Part shown: piece after piece, positions 11,400 to 22,102 of the stretch
Position numbering within the stretch: position 1 is the first letter of the stretch
How the letters are laid out: every line of letters begins with the position of its first letter
Source: Bathynomus jamesi
Taxonomy: Eukaryota; Arthropoda; Malacostraca; Isopoda; Cirolanidae
Length of the DNA: 64,000 nt
Assembly (NCBI GenBank): GCA_023014485.1
Contig: JAJOZX010007472.1
Span: 62,001 to 126,000, forward strand
Direction: 5' to 3'
Made by a program: the position numbers and the translations under genes
Notes under the pieces: generated by a model
Seen by the model: the letters and a program-made list of their open reading frames with translations, nothing else
Databases searched by the model: none
Told to the model about the DNA's origin: nothing

Positions 11400-14336
11400 C
11401 CAAATCATCTTTGTATTTGTTCCATAATTCTAAAGGGTTGCCCACATCACAGGTTTTTAGCAGAATTGCAAATAATCTCTTAGCCGCTTTGGGGATTGGT
11501 ATATGGCTGCTTCTCTTAAGGTGGCATCCCATTGACTATCATCTTCTAGCATTCCACGTTTGTAGCATGCCTCTCTAAATGTCGCACAAACATGACCATC
11601 AACTGTTCTAAGATCATCAAAAGATCTAGGCCCTTTAACTTCATGCAGCAACATTCTTAAAAAGAAACACTCATTCTGGCTGGGATGAACAGTGTAAACT
11701 CTGCCTAAAGCACTGTCAAATCTTACATCTGGATGACCTTCAACTTCGCTTCCTCTCTTTCTTCTACTCCATTTTTTGTTGTTCCATGTGTAATAAGATG
11801 GTAACTGGCGATACAATAAAGTTTGAGCAAACACATCTTCTTGACATAGTTTAAAAAAAGCTGTAAGAGTAGTATCTCTAGGAGCAAGAGCTTGATGGGC
11901 AGCTGTTTCATTAGTAAATAAACTCTCTGTCCATTTTCTAAATGAACTGCTAGTTGCTGTACTGCAGGATATCTTGCATGAAAGGGAAAGCTAAAAATTC
12001 TCCAAAAGGCTTCATTGCTGCTTAAATAACGACCTTGTTGATAGTTAGTCACTTCATCAGGTACATTTTGTTGTTGTAGAGCAAACATAGCTGCATCGGA
12101 TCCCTTGTTAACATACTTGCACACATACTTGATAGACTTGACAGAATTACAAAATTCTACATTAATATGAGCATTAAAAGTTTTAGTCAAGAGAGGGCAG
12201 TAAGGAACTATCATCTATTATCAATTTCATTTTGTTTAATTCTCGTTGTAAAGCCTCCATCATCAGGTTTTCTTCTGCGATATGAAGGATAACCATCTTC
12301 TCCTGTTTGAGTGTCTTTTAAAAATGGTTTTGGGTAACGTTTTGTACATTTATTTTCTTTCATGCAAGGTGAATTGAAATTTAGAGAACCACATGGACAT
12401 GCCAACCATTTGAGTTGAACTATTTCAAAGAGGTTTTTGTCTGTGTTAGGGTCTGGAAGTTCAGCTGAGATAACAGAATCAATTTGATTAGCTTGAATTT
12501 TGTTGGTCAGCCAAATCAAAATATGAGCATGAGGCAATCCTCTTTTTTGCCATTCAACAGTACATGTGGCATCTAACTGGGCCAAAAATGTTGGATTTTG
12601 TCATTAAATCCATCAGTTTTAATAATTTTAAGCGAAACACTCTGGCTGTGAGGTCATGTCTGTGAATGTATGTTTGTCCAGGTAGTAACTCATCCTGAAT
12701 TTCCTTCCATTTAGCATTGCATGTAAATGTTATAAATAGGTCAGGTCGACCATAAGTGCGAACATATGTCATTGCATCTTGAGTTCTTTCATGCATGTAA
12801 CGTGGGCTGCCTGTAAAAGTTGACGGAAGAATGCAAAGTTGGCCAAGCTCTCCTCCAGCTACATCATTGTTGATGCCATCTCTTAGATGTATATATGAAT
12901 CACATCTTAATTCTCTCTGATGAGTTCTAATGTAACATAATCTTTCTGCTTCTATTTTTGCATACATATCAACAGCAAATTGATGAAAAAGGTTTCTAGC
13001 CAACAGAAGATGATTTAGTGAATTACTGTGAACCATAAATCTGTAAGCATAGAAGTCCATGCAGGAAACTGTTTTGCTAGAATGTACACCTGCTTGGAGA
13101 ATTCCAAAGTGATATCCATCTTCTCCATAGACAAACAGTAAAGGATATTGCAAAGCATCATAAGATCTATGGGTTTCATTGATGAATTGCAGAGTATTGT
13201 CTCGACTTTTAAGCACAATGTCTCTTTTGTCATGTTCTTAACCAGTAATGATCACAGCAACTTCATTGCATTCTGGGAGATTAAATCGTCTAGCATGTTC
13301 AGTAGGAGGTCTCTTGTCGGCATCAATGATGATTTTGTATTCTGTAGCAGGTACATTTTCTAGAGCATATTTAAAACTTTGAATGTAATTATTTGAAGCA
13401 TGAAGCATGTCTTGAAGTTCAACAATTAGTTCCAATCTTGTTGCTGGGTTTCTATTGTATCTATTTTGTGCTTGATGTTGCAAATCTTCAACAAAGTACA
13501 ATTGAAGATACCTTGGTTCTTCATGAGGTAATGTTGTAGTGAACCTATTCTGTGATATATTTGACCTTGAACTTTAAATGTAGGCATGAATCCTCCTTCA
13601 ATAATGATATTAGCTCCAAATGAGGTCATTTGAAATACAGAATTGTATGCTTGAATATTTTGTAAGAAGTGTTTAGATTCAGATGTAGTGCCTGTAAGTA
13701 GAGTTTTTCAAAGGTTCTGGAGGTTCCGAAAGCGCAGGTAATTGAACTTTTCCATTAGTACAACACATTCCTGGTGATTCTTTATCCCACTTTTTAGCAC
13801 CAAACTTATCACATATTTTAGACATTGATCCAATAATAACCACTTTGTCAGATGCATAATTATATTGTGGATTATAGTTAAAAGCACTTAAATTCCACTG
13901 CCAAGCATTGAATGCTCGAGATGGTGTTTGAGCTTGTCTTGTTCTTTGAGCCTGAAGTCGTACATCATGTTGCTCCTCTGTTTCTTGCTCTCTGTAAGTT
14001 ATTTGTCTTAATTGTTGTGCTTGAAGTCTGATTTGACGTTGTTCAGAAGTTTCTTGTTGTCTATATCCAGCTTGCTTTGATGATTCTGCCTGAACTCTGG
14101 CTTGGTGCTGTTCAACAGTTTCTTGCTGTCTTTGAGTAGCCTGCTTTTCAGCTTGAGCTCGAAGTCTAGCTTTACGTTGTTCCAAAGTCTCTTCCTGTAT
14201 TTGAGCAGCCTGTCTTGCAGCTTGTGCTTGAAGTCTTTGATTGCGTTCTTCTTCTGTTTCAGCTGCTCTTTGTGCTTGAATTCTTTTAGCGGCAGAAGAC
14301 TTTCCATATAAAGGGCGTTTCTTGGGTGGCATAATC
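11400..14336 (-). pseudogene. Helitron RepHel, N-terminal and Rep nuclease part
   Basis: Reading on the - strand, MPPKKRPLYGKSSAAKRIQA begins at about 14332. A repeated Arg/Gln-rich coiled segment follows, then MCCTNGKVQLPAL (about 13760), the Helitron-like N-terminal domain. The Rep core shows FITFTCNAKW (about 12735), the HUH motif in RGLPHAHILIWL (about 12530), and the tyrosine motif in YVCKYVNKGSDA (about 12120). Rep nicks and joins single strands during rolling-circle transposition. Breaks occur near 13680, 13500, 13220, 12580, 12210 and 11750. Confidence 0.88.
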
Positions 14337-14429
14337 ACCTGTATCACTAAACAATAATTTGCAATTCACAAAGTTACTAAATCACTTATGAAACCATTTA
14401 GCACTGTCCTGGAAAATTTGCTCCGCTGG

Positions 14430-14580
14430 AATATTTGCTCCGCAAAGTTTACGAATGCCAGATTTTCACTAAATTCTTTAAAAATTTCTATTTTATGTTG
14501 CTCCGATGGAATATTTGCTCCGCAAAGTTTACGAATGCCAGATTTTCACTAAATTCTTTAAAAATTTCTATTTTATGTTT
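14430..14580. repeat. Short tandem duplication, about 72-bp unit
   Basis: Two head-to-tail copies of a unit containing CTCCGCAAAGTTTACGAATG and ending TTTCTATTTTATGTT, inside the 5' portion of the Helitron. No coding function. Confidence 0.8.
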
Positions 14581-15025
14581 TGTATGTTTATTAAAAAAAA
14601 TTTATTACAAAAAAAATGACGCAATAATCATTAATTGTCAATTTCGTTATTAAATACTACATCAAATACAAAATAAATAGCACCATTAGATTCCTTGTAA
14701 AAAACTGGTTATTATGAAGTTATTTTAAAATTTGTAAGTTCAACCGTTTGGTTTTCTATAGCGAACAACTAAACAAATAAACAAACTTCCTCTTTTATAT
14801 ATATAGAGAAGATATATATATAAGAAGATATATATCGTAAAGAAACGACGCTTGTATAGGAGATATTCCGCGCAAGACGAGAGAGAGAGCGTCGTTTCTT
14901 TACGTTATTTATACTGCGTGTTCTTTGCAGTTGAATGTATATAATGTTACGGCATGCGGGAGGTGCCCCCTTGGGGCATTGGTTTCTGCGAGTATGTAGA
15001 AGAATTACGGCATTTGGAAGAGTGA

Positions 15026-15097
15026 GGTCCATGGTGTAATGTATCACGTCTGACCGGCAATCGGAAGATCCCGGGTTCGATTCCCAGGTGGTTACCT
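15026..15097 (+). repeat. tRNA-like sequence, copy A
   Basis: Resembles a tRNA head: ATGGTGTAAT in the D-arm position, an anticodon arm TCTGA-CCGGCAA-TCGGA and GGGTTCGATTCC as B box. The acceptor arms pair poorly. It lacks one base in the D-arm compared with copy B. A tRNA-Gln-like origin is possible from the GGTCC-ATGGTGTAATG start. It reads as a SINE head or pseudogene, not a functional tRNA. Confidence 0.65.
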
Positions 15098-15293
15098 CAT
15101 TTTTTCATTTGTTCCATTGTCTCTCTCTCGTCTTGCGCGGAATATCTCCTATACAAGCGTAATTTCTTTACGTTATTTATACTGCGTGTTCTTTGCAGTT
15201 GAATGTATATAATGTTACGGCATGCGGGAGGTGCCCCCTTGGGGCATTGGTTTCTGCGAGTATGTAGAAGAATTACGGCATTTGGAAGAGTGA

Positions 15294-15365
15294 GGTCCAT
15301 GGTGTAATGGTATCGCGTCTGACCGGCAATCGGAAGATCCCGGGTTCGATTCCCAGGTGGTTACC
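15294..15365 (+). repeat. tRNA-like sequence, copy B
   Basis: Same sequence as copy A with the D-arm intact (GGTGTAATGGTATCGCG). The anticodon stem pairs fully, counting one G-T pair. The loop CCGGCAA would give anticodon GGC but has C instead of the universal T at position 33. Only three or four acceptor pairs form, so function as a tRNA is unlikely. Confidence 0.65.
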
Positions 15366-15588
15366 TCATTTTTTCATTTGTTCCGTTCTCTCTCTCTCGT
15401 CTTGCGCGGAATATCTCCTATACAAGCGTCGTTTCTTTACGTTATTTATACTGCGTGTTCTTTGCAGTTGAATGTGTGTGTGTATATATATATGAAAATT
15501 ATTTCACGAAGGTAACACGTGAAAAATATTTATGATGAATAAAACCACGAAGGAAAGGAAACACAAAATATATATATATATATACACA

Positions 15589-16318
15589 GGGTAGGCCGAA
15601 AGTTTGGATCCATAGGAAAATATTTATTTTAATACATAAATTACAACAAATGGTAAATACTTAAAATGAATATCAACTTTAACTCGTAAATGCATATCCG
15701 TGATACTGTACAGTGGTTCGTACTCCAGTATAAACAACAACATTATAACAAATGCTTAAATTGGCAGCCTCTGACATCGAGACACTTAGGGATAGAATTT
15801 ATGATTGAACTTATGATTTTTAATAATTCTTCAAATTGACGTTCTCGAGATGCGTTTTTCATTTGATAATCTTCTTGTTGACTTTACTGGACTATTCGTT
15901 AAAGTTTCACATACCATTGCAGAGGTATTTTCATCAGTTGCAGTTTTTGGATGACCAGAACGCCATCGATCATGTACACTTCCTGTTTCTTTGAAACGTT
16001 TAAACAACTTGCCAACAGTCGCCTGTTACTGGATGCTTATCAGGATGATTTCTATTGAATTCGGTAGCAACTTCTCTGTGTGTAGCGCCCTGTCTTGCGT
16101 GCATGAGCACAAGTTCTACCCGGTCTTCTTCTGTTAGATTCGAAGCCATTTCTGGGCTGAAATAAAAAAAGTGAGTATTTATACTGGGTACGAACTACTG
16201 TACAGTGTCAGGGATACGCATTTACGAGTTAAAGTTGATATTCATTTTAAGTATTTACCATTTGTTGTAATTTATGTATTAAATAAATATTTTCCTATGG
16301 ATCCAGACTTTCGGCCCA
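15589..16318 (-). mobile_element. Internally deleted mariner-type element
   Basis: Terminal inverted repeats of about 110 bases begin CAGGGTAGGCCGAAAGT and end in the complement of CAGGGTGGGCCGAAAGT. Both ends lie in TA repeats. The interior keeps the first third of a transposase on the - strand, and the catalytic domain is missing. Confidence 0.88.
15830..16149 (-). pseudogene. Mariner transposase N-terminal fragment
   Basis: On the - strand the frame opens MASNLTEEDRVELVLMHARQ and continues with a helix-turn-helix and FKETGSVHDRWRSGHPKTAT after a one-base frameshift near 16025. These are the paired-like DNA-binding motifs of mariner transposases. No DDE/D domain follows. Confidence 0.8.
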
Positions 16319-16359
16319 CCCTGTATATATATATATGTTATATGTATATAATGTGTGTA

Positions 16360-16402
<43 letters not shown>

Positions 16403-16443
16403 AGAAGGATCAACACAATGGCAAACATTTTCATTTATTTGTA

Positions 16444-16481
16444 CATCAGACGTTTCGACATCTTTTGTCATCATCAGTGAG
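16444..16481 (-). ncRNA. Hammerhead ribozyme core, left end of the Penelope-like element
   Basis: Reading on the - strand: CTGATGA, stem II GACA/TGTC closing an AAAGA loop, GAAAC, then GTC. The stem III would be only ACGT, which is palindromic. Small hammerheads of this type are known from Penelope-like elements and cleave as dimers. This copy has a shorter stem II than the right-hand copy. Confidence 0.72.
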
Positions 16482-16859
16482 TTAAGTCTTAAAACCTTAA
16501 AACAAAATTGAAAAGTGAAAGTTACATCAATACAATATTAAGACCATTAAAATTAAAACCTTAAAGCAAAATGAAACGGGCCCATAATAAGTTCCATACT
16601 TCACTATTTCGGAAACAAACTTTTACTGGCTTGGGAACCAATTATTTAAGTTGTATGTTTTATAAATATAAGATTAGTGCTATAGTAACATTATTAACAA
16701 GAAGTTTACCGTATTTGTTCGGATTACTTTTTCGTTAAACGAAGAATTTAATTTTAAAACAGTACTTTATTAACAATTACTACCCTTCTCATCTATTCGA
16801 TAACCAATTAAAGAAATTTTTAAATAACACTTTTGATACTAACTCCCCGTAACTACAGT

Positions 16860-17350
16860 ACAAAAAGAAACCAGATATATTAAATTACCTTTTTATGGTT
16901 ATTTATCATTGCGTATTCGAGGTGAATTGTCCAAACTCCAAGTCTAGTTATCCCCAAATAAATTTTAGATTCGCCTTCATCAACCCACTTAAATTATCAA
17001 ATTTTTAAAGTTCAAAGATGAATTCCCAAAACTGTATGCCCCAATGTTGTTTACAAATACACGTGCGACAGCTGTAAGGCTGCGTATATTGGCAGCACTC
17101 AACTCCAACTGGAGGTGCGCCTTTCTCAACATTTGGGCTTGTCAGTCCGTACCAACCGTCCCCTCAGTAGCCCTCCACAATCCGCAATTAGAAACCACAG
17201 TGATGAAAACGACATCCCCTTCACAAAACTCAGTTTGAAATTTTAACTAGATCCAATAACCTTACAGAACTCCGAATTTAGAATCTTTGTACATCTATAG
17301 AAACAAACCTCTCCTTAATAATAATAGCTCATCCTACAAATTACGACTCT
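16860..17350 (+). pseudogene. Penelope-like element GIY-YIG endonuclease fragment
   Basis: Penelope-like elements carry a GIY-YIG nuclease after the reverse transcriptase. Frames here give LPFYGYLSLRIRGELSK (linker, about 16890). Then comes VVYKYTCDSCKAAYIGSTQL at about 17044, which has the GIY-YIG-type core with a CxxC just before it. SVRTNRPLSSPPQSAIRNH and a short tail follow. The frame has several stops and shifts. Confidence 0.82.
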
Positions 17351-17656
17351 TTTGACAACCAACCGTGTTTCACAGATATACCCTTCCTAATCCTCTGACC
17401 CTAGTGTTCACTTAGACTTTGCCAAGTATGGAGGTGGATGTAAACATTGTGTATTTACCTATTGAGGTAATATAATTTTAGTTTTATAGTGATGAAATTT
17501 AATTTAATTTAGTTTTTATAGTGATGAAATTTAAATGTTTTTAATTTTGTATTGATGCAATTTTCATTTTGCTTTAAGGTTTTAATTTTAATGGTCTTAA
17601 TATTGTATTGATGTAACTTTCACTTTTCAATTTTGTTTTAAGTTTTTAAGACTTAA

Positions 17657-17697
17657 CTCACTGATGATGACAAAAGATTTGTCGAAACGTCTGATGT
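17657..17697 (+). ncRNA. Hammerhead ribozyme core, right end of the Penelope-like element
   Basis: CTGATGA at 17661, stem II GACAAA/TTTGTC with loop AGA, then GAAAC and GTC at 17684-17691. All invariant core bases can be aligned. Stem III is the four-base palindrome ACGT without a loop, so cleavage would need two molecules. Stem I pairs weakly next to the core (TCA/TGA). Confidence 0.78.
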
Positions 17698-17809
17698 ACA
17701 AATAAATGAAAATGTTTGCCGTTGTGTTGATCCTTCTTTCATCTGTAAGCTCCGGTTCCCTAAGGAGAAGTCAATAGCTTTGATATATATATATATATAT
17801 ATATATATA

Positions 17810-18215
17810 CAGGGTGGGCCGTAAGTTTCCATACATAGGAAAATTTAAATTATGGTCTTCACGTGCGTCGGTATTTGGATCAGCATTTCCGGATGCTTGG
17901 ATTGGTCGGCGTGGTCCTGTGGAGTGGCCTCCCAATCCCCAGATCTCACCCCCTTGATTTCTATCTTTGGGGGCACTTGAAGGCCATGGTGTATCAGGAA
18001 AAGATACGAGACATAAATCATCTAAAGGAACGTATCACCAATGCCATTACAAGCATACGTCCAACTGTGCTAATGCGTGTTCATCAACGTGGGAACACGT
18101 ATTGAAATGTTTTCAAAACAATGGCAACCATGTAGAGCATATTATATAAATAAAAATGGTTGTCCATAAAAAAATGTTTATTTTTCCTATGTATGGAAAC
18201 TTATGGCCCACCCTG
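17810..18215 (+). mobile_element. Internally deleted mariner with transposase C-terminus
   Basis: Inverted ends of about 36 bases start CAGGGTGGGCCGTAAGTTTC and lie in TA repeats. The 406-base body keeps the end of a transposase on the + strand with a DFYLWGHLKAMVYQ motif, which holds the third catalytic Asp of a DDD-type mariner. A HLKERITNAI helix follows. The N-terminal two-thirds are gone. Confidence 0.87.
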
Positions 18216-18269
18216 TGTATATATATTATATATATATATATACTGGTGTGTATATACATAATTTTTTTT

Positions 18270-18525
18270 TTAAAGTTTGGGAAGAACTGATTTGCCTCTC
18301 TTTAAAAGGGCATATCTCAGCGGAAAAAGTGAGAGGAAGAGAGAGGAAAAAGAAAGGGTGGGGGGACAGTTGAAGTGGAAAAAGACCAAGGACTGCAGGG
18401 TCAAGCCCCATCATCCTTGGGTGCTAGGGCCAGGAGGGTGCATGTGAAACCTCCAGGAACAAGCACGTACAAACGAGCACAAAGAGCACTCAAGAGCATG
18501 AGCTTAGAACCCCTTGTGGGGATAT
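18270..18525 (-). repeat. Poly(A)-tailed retroposon, copy 1 (unassigned)
   Basis: Starts with a T-run on the + strand and ends with a GC-rich block beside a TA array, so on the - strand it has a 3' A tail. The segment matches 54355-54650 at high identity, for example AACAAGCACGTACAAACGAG in both. No pol III promoter was recognised. Confidence 0.65.
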
Positions 18526-18858
18526 ATATACACCTTACCTTACTGTACAAAGGTTTCGCATGATGATTCCTCATTTTGCGAAGGTCAAGCTTGTTCCCCT
18601 CCTTGAGTTGGCCTGGTGAAGTAGTGAGTTGGTTTCTTGTGCTCTCCACCTCATCATATAATATATATATATTATTAAAAGCACACCGGACAAAAAATTA
18701 GTCACCCCTAATAGCACCGATAGTAGGAAGTTCAAGGTCACACAGAGGGCGCTGATGTAGCATTGGTAAGTGACAAGTAGCGGTGACGTAGCACACAGGA
18801 TCAGATCTGTTTCGTGAGGTGGTGAAGAACAAAGTGTGTGTTGGATATAGTCTGCAAA

Positions 18859-19480
18859 ATGGGTCGTGAGGCAGACGTTACTCAGTGGCAAAAAGGAGCC
18901 ATCGTGTTTGGCAGAGCCCACTGACACAATGTCTGAAGTAGCCCAATTTGTTGGTATGTCAACGCGTACTGTCCAGCGAGTTTACAAAGAGTGGTGTAGT
19001 TCGTAATCAACTGAAAATCGACGGCGTAACTGTGGCCGGAAAACAATTCTCGACAATAGGGGCCGCCGCCATGTTTCTCGTCTGTAACTGCAAATCGTTT
19101 TCAAACCAGAGAACAATTGCTCCAAGAAACCAATGAGGTTCTCCAGCGACCAATTTCCGAACGGACATTGCGACGAGAACTGCATGCGATGGACATCTGG
19201 AGCAGGGTACCACGGAAGAGGCCACTGTTAACAGCAAGTCACAAATTGGCACGTTGTAAATGGGCTCAGAGGCACAAAAACTGGACTGCGGCAGATTGGA
19301 AACGTGTAATTTGGTCCGATGAGTCCCCTGATTTAAATCCTATTGAAAATCTGTGGGATTATTTGGAACAGAAAGTGAAGCGCAGGAATAGACACCCACG
19401 GACTCTGGCGGAACTTCGGGACTGGCTGATGAACGAGTGGCAGCAAATCGATGTTCAGTACATGCACAATAGGGTGCATT
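18859..19480 (+). pseudogene. Tc1-like transposase, copy 1, internal deletion
   Basis: Starts MGREADVTQWQKGAIVFGRA near 18859 and continues with the helix-turn-helix (STRTVQRVYKEW) and the ERTLRRELHAMDIWSRVPRK region, broken by small frameshifts near 18922 and 19040. At about 19320 the first catalytic block VIWSDES is fused straight to SPDLNPIENLWDYLE, which holds the terminal Glu. About 90 residues with the second Asp are therefore deleted in frame. The final residues are cut by the insertion at 19470. Confidence 0.85.
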
Positions 19481-19620
19481 AAACGCCCCATGATTTTCAA
19501 AAAGTTGTTGTTTTAATGTCTATTCCCTCAAATGTTACACTTGTTGGTAGAAGTATGTATGCAAAAAATAAATCACATCGGAGGTGGTCCTGGGTGGCCA
19601 CCGGCCACTTTTATATTTTA

Positions 19621-19700
19621 GTAGTGATGCGCCGAATATTCGGCAAATATTCGGTATTACTTATAATACTAATATACAAATATTCGGTATTACTATACTT
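19621..19700. repeat. AATATTCGG-rich terminal motif of a second element
   Basis: AGTGATGCGCCGAATATTCG followed by repeats of AATATTCGGTATT resembles the subterminal repeats of another hAT-type end. I found no matching opposite end, so it may be a relic or an internal part of the surrounding element. Confidence 0.4.
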
Positions 19701-19761
19701 ACATTGATTGAAAGTTGAAAATGTATAAAACACAATGCCAATGTCACTACTCCAACTTTGC

Positions 19762-22102
19762 TCATTTCCGCAAATTTGGCCTCGCTTTGCGGTCACATTC
19801 AACCACTTGAAGAAGATTTTGGAAGTGGTCTTCTCCTCTTGCAGCTGAGACAAAATCAGTTGTGAGCTTTACTGCTCTCTCCGCAGGGTCATTCACAACA
19901 TTTAACCCATCCACAATGGACTTGGCTGCCTTGAAGTGGTCATTGTTCTGCCAATTGTCAACATCCTCTGTTAGGAAGGTCATATCCAGGTGAAGAAGGT
20001 TCACTGTAAACCACGAGTCCTCGTTCACAAGATCAGCCAGGGTTGTCGCTTCTGTAATTTTTGGAAATGACGGTTTGCCATATCCAGAACCGTAGCGGTG
20101 TTTTGGAGTGCTTGGCATTTCATCTGGTTGTATGGCCAGTAACACATCTGCAAGGGCACGACGCTCCTTTTGAGGTACTGCATTGCTGAACAGTGCCAAA
20201 ACAACCAGTTCTGGGGTTAAATACCACAAATGTCTATCAAAGGCTTTCACAGCGCTGACTGAAATGATTGAGTTGACAGCTTTATAGTTGAGCAGAGTCT
20301 TGTATAAGCACAAATCAAACCATGGGGCATTTGAAGCAGACTGACATATGAGCCACCAATCACAATAAATATAAACAACAAACTCCTTCAGTTTTTCCTG
20401 TTGATGTTGTGTTGTTACAGTTCCTCGAGGTAGTACAGAAATTTGCTCTTCAAGTAGGCATATTTTGATGGAATAAAGAATCTTTGACATCCACCTTGCT
20501 TTATGCATGGCCCCAGGTCTGTGGAGTGTTCCTTGTTTTGTGACATCATCATCGAGGACTACCTGGCAGAGTTGTGCCATTTCCTTGTAGTCTTCCCTAC
20601 AGTATGAAGCGCTTGTGCGGATTGTGCTTAAAACCTTGTTTTTGCAGGATAAAAGCAGTTGTTGTGCATCGTCATTGTACATTGAAATGTCAATTTTGGT
20701 TAAACTTTCATCCTTTGCATGCGATATGCGTTCCCAATTCTTCTGGAATCTTTGGAACAAAGATGCTTCTGGAGACTGATGTCTCAATTTTGAGAGCGTC
20801 AAACACATGATCCAGGATTACCTCTCCAACATGATGGCGACATGCACACCACAGAAGAGCACGGTCCAGTTTTGATTGAATGGTAACACAGGCAGCTGTA
20901 ACGTGTCCAGTGTTTGATGCTGTTGTGTCAAAACATAAGTTGACAACTGACTGCACTTCCATGAATGTAGAAACGTGTAAGTGTGCTCGGCAATGATGTC
21001 ACCTGATGACATATCACTTCCACGAGGATATCTAGCCACTCCCAGTAGCTTTACATCAGTGGCATTCCCAACCAACACTGGCAATCTTTCTTCCTTGCCA
21101 TTCTTGTTTGTGAGCGTATGCATCTGCTTGCCATCCCAGTGAAGTGTTGCAGCTGTTGGGGCGATCCAATTTTCTCGAATATCTTTGGCATAGCACTTGT
21201 TATTGATCGTCGAGCCTTATCAGCAGTTGAATACGACTTGGCCACACGACGTGGATCACCTCCTGCCTCTTGAATTACAGCTTCGGTGAGCACAGCCTGT
21301 TGAACAGGAGTTATGTTTAGTCGAGTAGCAACAGACACGACTGAAGGCCTTTTCAGAATATCATGAGGAATAAAGGCAGACGTACCTGCATATGTTGATC
21401 TGTGGTGACTACGCTTCCTTTGAAGCTCTGGAATCGCCTCTTCTTCAGTTTCTTCCAAGCTATCTGCAGAGGCACTATCATCAGAGCATACAGAACTTTT
21501 CATCTCTTGTACACTGGATGATTCATGACGTTCTCGTCTTGAAGCTTCCGCTAAGATGCGTTTTTCTTTTCTACGATCTTTATCAGCTTTCTTCTTGTCA
21601 ACACTACCAAATGAGGCTACTCTGTCAGATTTCATTGACTCTAAAAATGCTCTATCTTCCTCATTCTTAATGTTTGTCATTGCATTTTTTGTCCATACAC
21701 CAAAGGTCTTATCAAGACGTTCATTCATGGATTGCAACTTAGCCAAAGTGTTTGGAGATTCTCTGCGAGAAACAGGTATTTGACGCAATTTTTTGTTGTC
21801 ATTAAGAGGTCAAGTATTAGTTTGCAACATTGATGGTCTGAAAGCATAGGAATATTTGCTTTAGTGTAGAATGTTTTCAGCTGGATAAGGACTATGCTGG
21901 CAGATTTCCATTTGAGTGGCTGTGTTTGTTTGCCTTCACATATTTCTTTCTGGATGTGCCACATCACGCATCGAAGAACCTGCCGGCAAGTTGGGAGGCG
22001 GACTCCTGTCAATGTACCATCTCCTTCTGTAAGAGCATTGCCAAGACCAAAAATGGCACTTGCTAATCTGGTCTTCTTAGCTTCCATTGTTACAGCTTCC
22101 AT
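19762..22102 (-). pseudogene. Putative transposase of the hAT-like element, broken
   Basis: Five overlapping frames on the - strand make one degenerate protein of roughly 750 residues: 22102-21725, 21788-21051, 21123-20818, 20962-20708 and 20808-19762. It has a charged Lys/Arg/Glu-rich region (about 21600), a DNATDVKLLG-like block, CFDTTASNTGHVTAAC (about 20935) and CACRHHVGEVILDHVF (about 20845). A long C-terminal region contains SASNAPWFDLCLY and WFTVNLLHLDMTFL. I recall similar multi-copy uncharacterised proteins from invertebrates. The transposase role is inferred from the flanking ends and the target duplication. Confidence 0.7.

Larger units (their letters stand above)
9657..14812 (-). 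mobile_element. Helitron, rolling-circle transposon, degenerate
   Basis: On the - strand the 3' end is a GC hairpin (GCCGGGTAACTCGGC) ending CTAG at 9660-9657, followed by T. The 5' end is TCTTCTCTATATATATAAAA starting at about 14812, preceded by A. These are the TC...CTAG ends and A/T insertion site of Helitrons. Between them lie a Gln/Arg-rich N-terminal region, a Rep (HUH) nuclease and a Pif1-type helicase in order. All are broken by frameshifts or stops, so this copy is inactive. Confidence 0.88.
14832..15480. repeat. Inverted plus tandem repeat block carrying tRNA-like units
   Basis: A unit of about 268 bases starting near TTTCTTTACGTTATTTATAC is present at about 14896 and about 15164, with a partial third copy at about 15431. 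A reversed copy of the unit boundary, starting CGTAAAGAAACGACGCTTGT, lies at 14834-14890. Each full unit carries a tRNA-like sequence. The block sits just outside the Helitron 5' end. Confidence 0.85.
16396..17752 (+). mobile_element. Penelope-like retroelement remnant with inverted ends
   Basis: The ends are inverted copies of about 185 bases (16396-16580 and 17568-17752), both rich in a hammerhead core. Between them lies the C-terminal part of a Penelope-type protein on the + strand. The element lies against (TA)n at its left side. The reverse transcriptase core is missing, so this is a truncated copy. Confidence 0.85.

Noticed and set aside
15294..15365. Functional tRNA gene
   Set aside because: Poor acceptor pairing and C33 in the anticodon loop; repeated in a tandem unit, so a tRNA-derived repeat is more likely.
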